Part shown: one piece after another, positions 7,453-9,547 of the stretch
How the letters are laid out: each line of letters opens with the position of its first letter
How positions within the stretch are numbered: the first letter of the stretch is position 1
Assembly (NCBI GenBank): GCA_022836975.1
Contig: JAIXMJ010000030.1
Location: forward strand, 1-9,547
Length of the DNA stretch: 9,547 nucleotides
Reading direction: 5' to 3'
DNA from: Wolbachia sp.
GTDB taxonomy: Bacteria; Pseudomonadota; Alphaproteobacteria; Rickettsiales; Anaplasmataceae
Position numbers and translations under genes: made by a program
The notes under the pieces: model-generated
The model's input: only the letters and a program-made list of their open reading frames with translations
Databases searched by the model: none
What the model was told of the DNA's origin: nothing

Positions 7453-7980
7453 TTAAACTAGTTTTGATAGGTATATAGCAACCTTACAGCCCGTTTTTAT
7501 AACAGCAGATAAGATACCATAGCCTAACACACTTTCTGCATCGTGTTCTATGGCAATTTCTTTATGCTCAAGTTCTTCATCACAAAATTTACTTATATTG
7601 TCTTTTAATTCTCCCTCATCTAACTGTAAAATTTGTTCCTTATAGTGTTCTCCAATCACTTCTTCAACTGCTACAGTGCAGGCCATTGCAGCTTTGGTAC
7701 CAATAGCTGCCGTAATAACCCCAAGAGATGTGCCTAAGACGTACCAAACAGGCAGAAGTACTGTCGGGCGAACTTTATATTCTATGATTTTTTTCTTAAA
7801 ATAATCAAGATGCTTTTCTTCCTGTTTTTCCATTTTAATAATTTCACTGATTATAGGCTTATTCTTTAAGATCAACTTTTGACCAGCGTAAATACATATT
7901 GCTCCATATTCCCCAGCATGGTTAACTCGTATTACTTGCTGTAGAAAATTCCCTCTTAGCTTATTAATGTTTCTTACCAA
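7453..7980 (-). CDS. coq7: Ubiquinone biosynthesis diiron hydroxylase Coq7
   Basis: Demethoxyubiquinone hydroxylase of the Coq7/Clk-1 family, which makes the last ring hydroxylation in ubiquinone synthesis at the inner membrane. Diiron ligands are all present (numbered from the longest TTG start at 7992): E28 in RVNHAGEYGA, E58 and H61 in EKQEEKH, E110 in VEEVIGEHY, and E140 and H143 in DEELEHKE. The C-terminal end VAIYLS also matches the family. I prefer the TTG at 7980-7978 as start (175 residues), because a perfect GGAGG sits 5 nt upstream of it; the TTG at 7992 (179 residues) would overlap that ribosome site. No ATG lies ahead of the conserved core. It is first in the minus-strand run, and the MreD-like gene begins 2 nt after its stop. 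Sequence before 7980 is the divergent intergenic region. Confidence 0.94.
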   Translation of the reverse strand: MVRNINKLRGNFLQQVIRVNHAGEYGAICIYAGQKLILKNKPIISEIIKMEKQEEKHLDYFKKKIIEYKVRPTVLLPVWYVLGTSLGVITAAIGTKAAMACTVAVEEVIGEHYKEQILQLDEGELKDNISKFCDEELEHKEIAIEHDAESVLGYGILSAVIKTGCKVAIYLSKLV

Positions 7981-8057
7981 CTTGTCCTCCAAATATAGAA
8001 ATTATAGACAACCTTATCAATTGCATTATCATAATAATAATAAAAAATGATATAATT
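7981..8057. promoter_or_regulatory. Divergent intergenic control region coq7 / MFS
   Basis: The 77-bp space between the two divergent starts should hold promoters for both directions. On the minus strand a perfect TATAAT (8006-8001) lies about 20 nt before the preferred coq7 start, which would place transcription start near 7994, just upstream of GGAGG. No good -35 is present at 16-18 bp, although TTGATA occurs only 8 bp upstream. On the plus strand a perfect TATAAT (8051-8056) abuts the MFS ATG and is too close to serve it in the normal way. An ATA/AAT-rich stretch at 8027-8047 may be an intrinsically bent or easily melted segment. Confidence 0.45.
7986..7990 (-). promoter_or_regulatory. Ribosome binding site deciding the coq7 start
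   Basis: CCTCC on the plus strand reads GGAGG on the minus strand, followed by ACAAG and then TTG (7980-7978). This is the strongest Shine-Dalgarno I noticed next to a start in the window. It favours the TTG at 7980 over the in-frame TTG at 7992, whose own codons would include the site. Confidence 0.7.
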
Positions 8058-9299
8058 ATGCACATAAAAAATGCCATATTATCAGGCATAATCTGTAATA
8101 TGGTAATATGGTATGAATTAACCTTGTTTGGAGTTTTAGCATCTATAATCAGCAAAAACTTTCTTCCATCAGAGGATACTACCGGTATATTTCTTGGCAT
8201 TTTTGCAGTTGGATTTCTCTTTAGACCATTTGGTGCATTCATCTTTGGTTATATGGGAGACAAATATGGAAGAAGGAAGGTCTTATTAATTTCGGTAGCT
8301 TTAGCGTCAATATCATCTACTGCAGTTGGAATTATTCCATCTTTCAAAACAATAGGCTTCCTTGCTCCTATGCTACTATTATTTTGCAGAATTATACAAG
8401 GAGCAGCTGCAGGTGGAGAAACAAGTATTAATTCAGCTTTTTTGATAGAACACTCAGATACTAAAAAAAATATAGGATTCTTAGGTAGTATAAAAGCATT
8501 TAGTGGCGCTTTAGGATCAATTGTATGCTTGATAGTGATAGCAATTTGCGAAAAACTTACTGGTGCAAATTATGAAACTTGGGGATGGAGATTACCTTTT
8601 TGCTTTTGTTCTTTAATGGGTATTATAGGGTTTCTCATAAGATATATAATGAGTGAAACTTTGGCATATAAAATTCATGGTAAAGACAATCATTATCCAT
8701 TGTGGAAGTTGATCAAGAACTACAAAAGACCATTTGCTATTTCTATAGGAGCTGGTATTGCACAAAACGCAGTAGTATATTCCGCAATAATGTTTTACAA
8801 CGTTTCTGTACAAGGGCTCATTTTTTCAGGAATTGACATCAAAAACACAGTAAGAATCTGTGTAGATACTTTTTTTGGAATATCTGCTATATTATTTGCC
8901 ACAGTATCAGATAAATATGGAAGAAAAAATATCATGTTAATGATATTAACTCTATTAGCATGTACAAGTTTACTGATACTTCCATTACTGTCTAGTGGTA
9001 ACAGTAGTATTATAATAACAACTTACTTATTACTAGCTATACCTATAGGTGCAGCTTTCGGAATATACAATTCTCTAGTCTGCGAATTATTTCCAACACA
9101 AGTAAGATGTATTGGTTTTAGCCTAGCAAATAACATGTCAGCTGGCATCTTTGGTGGTATTTCACCTTATATATGTAGATTTTTTCTAGAAAAAACTGGA
9201 GGGAATCTGGTCGCTAGTATTTATTTATTTAGCTGTGTTATTATAAGTTTGATATCTGTACTGCTAATCAGAACACAAGATAAACAGATAGACTGGTAA
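8058..9299 (+). CDS. MFS transporter, ProP/MHS (metabolite:H+ symporter) type
   Basis: A 413-residue inner-membrane carrier with the hydrophobic profile of a 12-helix major facilitator protein. Motif A appears in both halves: GYMGDKYGRRK (64-74) and ATVSDKYGRKN (281-291). RIIQGAAAGGE (111-121), WGWRLPF (175-181) and ELFPTQVRCIG near residue 344 are typical of the ProP/ShiA/KgtP-like MHS group. It lacks the long C-terminal coiled coil of E. coli ProP, so osmosensing is not expected; substrates of this group include betaine, proline, dicarboxylates and other metabolites. The helix-1 motif usually read as GNxxEWYD is here CNMVIWYE (13-20), with Ile for the conserved acid. The ATG at 8058 is preferred because the next Met (residue 15) is in the middle of helix 1. 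It is the only plus-strand gene. Substrate is unknown. Confidence 0.92.
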   Translation: MHIKNAILSGIICNMVIWYELTLFGVLASIISKNFLPSEDTTGIFLGIFAVGFLFRPFGAFIFGYMGDKYGRRKVLLISVALASISSTAVGIIPSFKTIGFLAPMLLLFCRIIQGAAAGGETSINSAFLIEHSDTKKNIGFLGSIKAFSGALGSIVCLIVIAICEKLTGANYETWGWRLPFCFCSLMGIIGFLIRYIMSETLAYKIHGKDNHYPLWKLIKNYKRPFAISIGAGIAQNAVVYSAIMFYNVSVQGLIFSGIDIKNTVRICVDTFFGISAILFATVSDKYGRKNIMLMILTLLACTSLLILPLLSSGNSSIIITTYLLLAIPIGAAFGIYNSLVCELFPTQVRCIGFSLANNMSAGIFGGISPYICRFFLEKTGGNLVASIYLFSCVIISLISVLLIRTQDKQIDW

Positions 9300-9547
9300 T
9301 TCTCTAATTTACTATAGACTTTTGTGAAACTGAAATAAGTAATGGCAGGATAAAGTATGAGAGCTTGTACGTAATCTATGAATATAGTATAAAAAAAAGT
9401 GTAGTTGAAATAAGGTGAACTATGAGAAATATATACCAAAGATCGTGAAAAATTCGAAAAGAGATCCGCTGCAAAGCACTGCGAAGTATTTTGAGTATGG
9501 AGTAGTCCAAAAGTAGAATTAGCTAAAAACCATGTTTTAGATTCACG
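9221..9547 (-). other. Open frame through right repeat, antisense to MFS end
   Basis: On the minus strand a frame is open from the window edge through the right repeat copy and on to a TAA at 9221-9223, 109 codons including the stop. Its last 79 nt run antisense to the 3' end of the MFS gene. The repeat part encodes the same peptide as the left copy (RESKTWFLANS to FAADLF) with two substitutions. The next candidate start inside the frame is a TTG at 9439, after the repeat; any start for the repeat part would lie beyond the window. It may be the 3' part of a small hypothetical gene, or an open repeat with no protein product. Confidence 0.3.
9462..9547 (-). repeat. Right copy of 86-bp terminal inverted repeat
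   Basis: This is the reverse complement of 31-116 with four transitions (82/86 identical by eye). It reaches the last base of the window, so the true repeat may be longer. The second CTTCGCAG unit of the left copy is CTTTGCAG here. It lies 162 bp after the MFS stop. The rest of that gap (9300-9461) shows no tRNA, no convincing terminator hairpin and no recognisable gene, only AT-rich sequence with an A8 run near 9391-9398. Confidence 0.9.

Noticed and set aside
8051..8056. TATAAT as the promoter of the MFS gene
   Set aside because: It ends 1 nt before the ATG, so transcription would begin inside the gene, and the next Met lies in the middle of helix 1. I keep it only as a pattern observation.
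7964..8242. 92-codon minus-strand open frame across the coq7/MFS gap
   Set aside because: It overlaps the 5' ends of both real genes, covers the likely divergent promoter region, and its product has no recognisable features.
1..9547. CRISPR array, tRNA, rRNA, insertion sequence or phage gene
   Set aside because: No regularly spaced repeats, cloverleaf-like segments, rRNA stretches, transposase or integrase motifs were found on either strand. The terminal repeats have no transposase between or beside them and span ordinary housekeeping genes, so I do not call the block a transposon.

Overview
The window is AT-rich and gene-dense, and its gene set points to an obligate intracellular alphaproteobacterium of the Rickettsiales. 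It most resembles the Anaplasmataceae and probably Ehrlichia. That rests on the combination of a short SucA, an IalB-like secreted protein, a rickettsial-type RpoH, a ProP-like MFS carrier, a short Coq7 and the base composition. The genus is inferred, not proven; Wolbachia or Anaplasma are alternatives.

Layout: seven genes lie head to tail on the minus strand. In transcription order they are coq7 (ubiquinone hydroxylase), a small MreD-like membrane protein, a phosphomannomutase/phosphoglucomutase, murF, rpoH, an invasion-associated locus B (IalB) family gene and sucA. Spacing runs from an 8-nt overlap (rpoH/ialB) to 53 nt (murF/rpoH), and I see no convincing terminator inside, so one long transcript or a few overlapping ones is plausible. 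An MFS transporter of the ProP/MHS type is divergent on the plus strand at the right. The space of about 77 bp between it and coq7 is the likely divergent control region.

The genes mix functions: quinone synthesis, cell-envelope precursor synthesis (phosphohexomutase, MurF, perhaps MreD), the heat-shock sigma factor, a secreted host-interaction candidate and the E1 subunit of 2-oxoglutarate dehydrogenase. The tight rpoH-ialB coupling is the most suggestive regulatory arrangement.

The most notable non-genic feature is an 86-bp inverted repeat at the two ends of the window (31-116 and 9462-9547, 82/86 identical by eye). It brackets the whole eight-gene block. Both copies lie just past the 3' end of a gene, point inward, and keep the same reading frame open (peptide beginning RESKTWFLANS and ending FAADLF). 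I read it as a dispersed, possibly coding repeat that could mediate inversion of the block or act like the in-frame palindromic elements known from Rickettsia. I found no rRNA, tRNA, CRISPR array, transposase or prophage gene.
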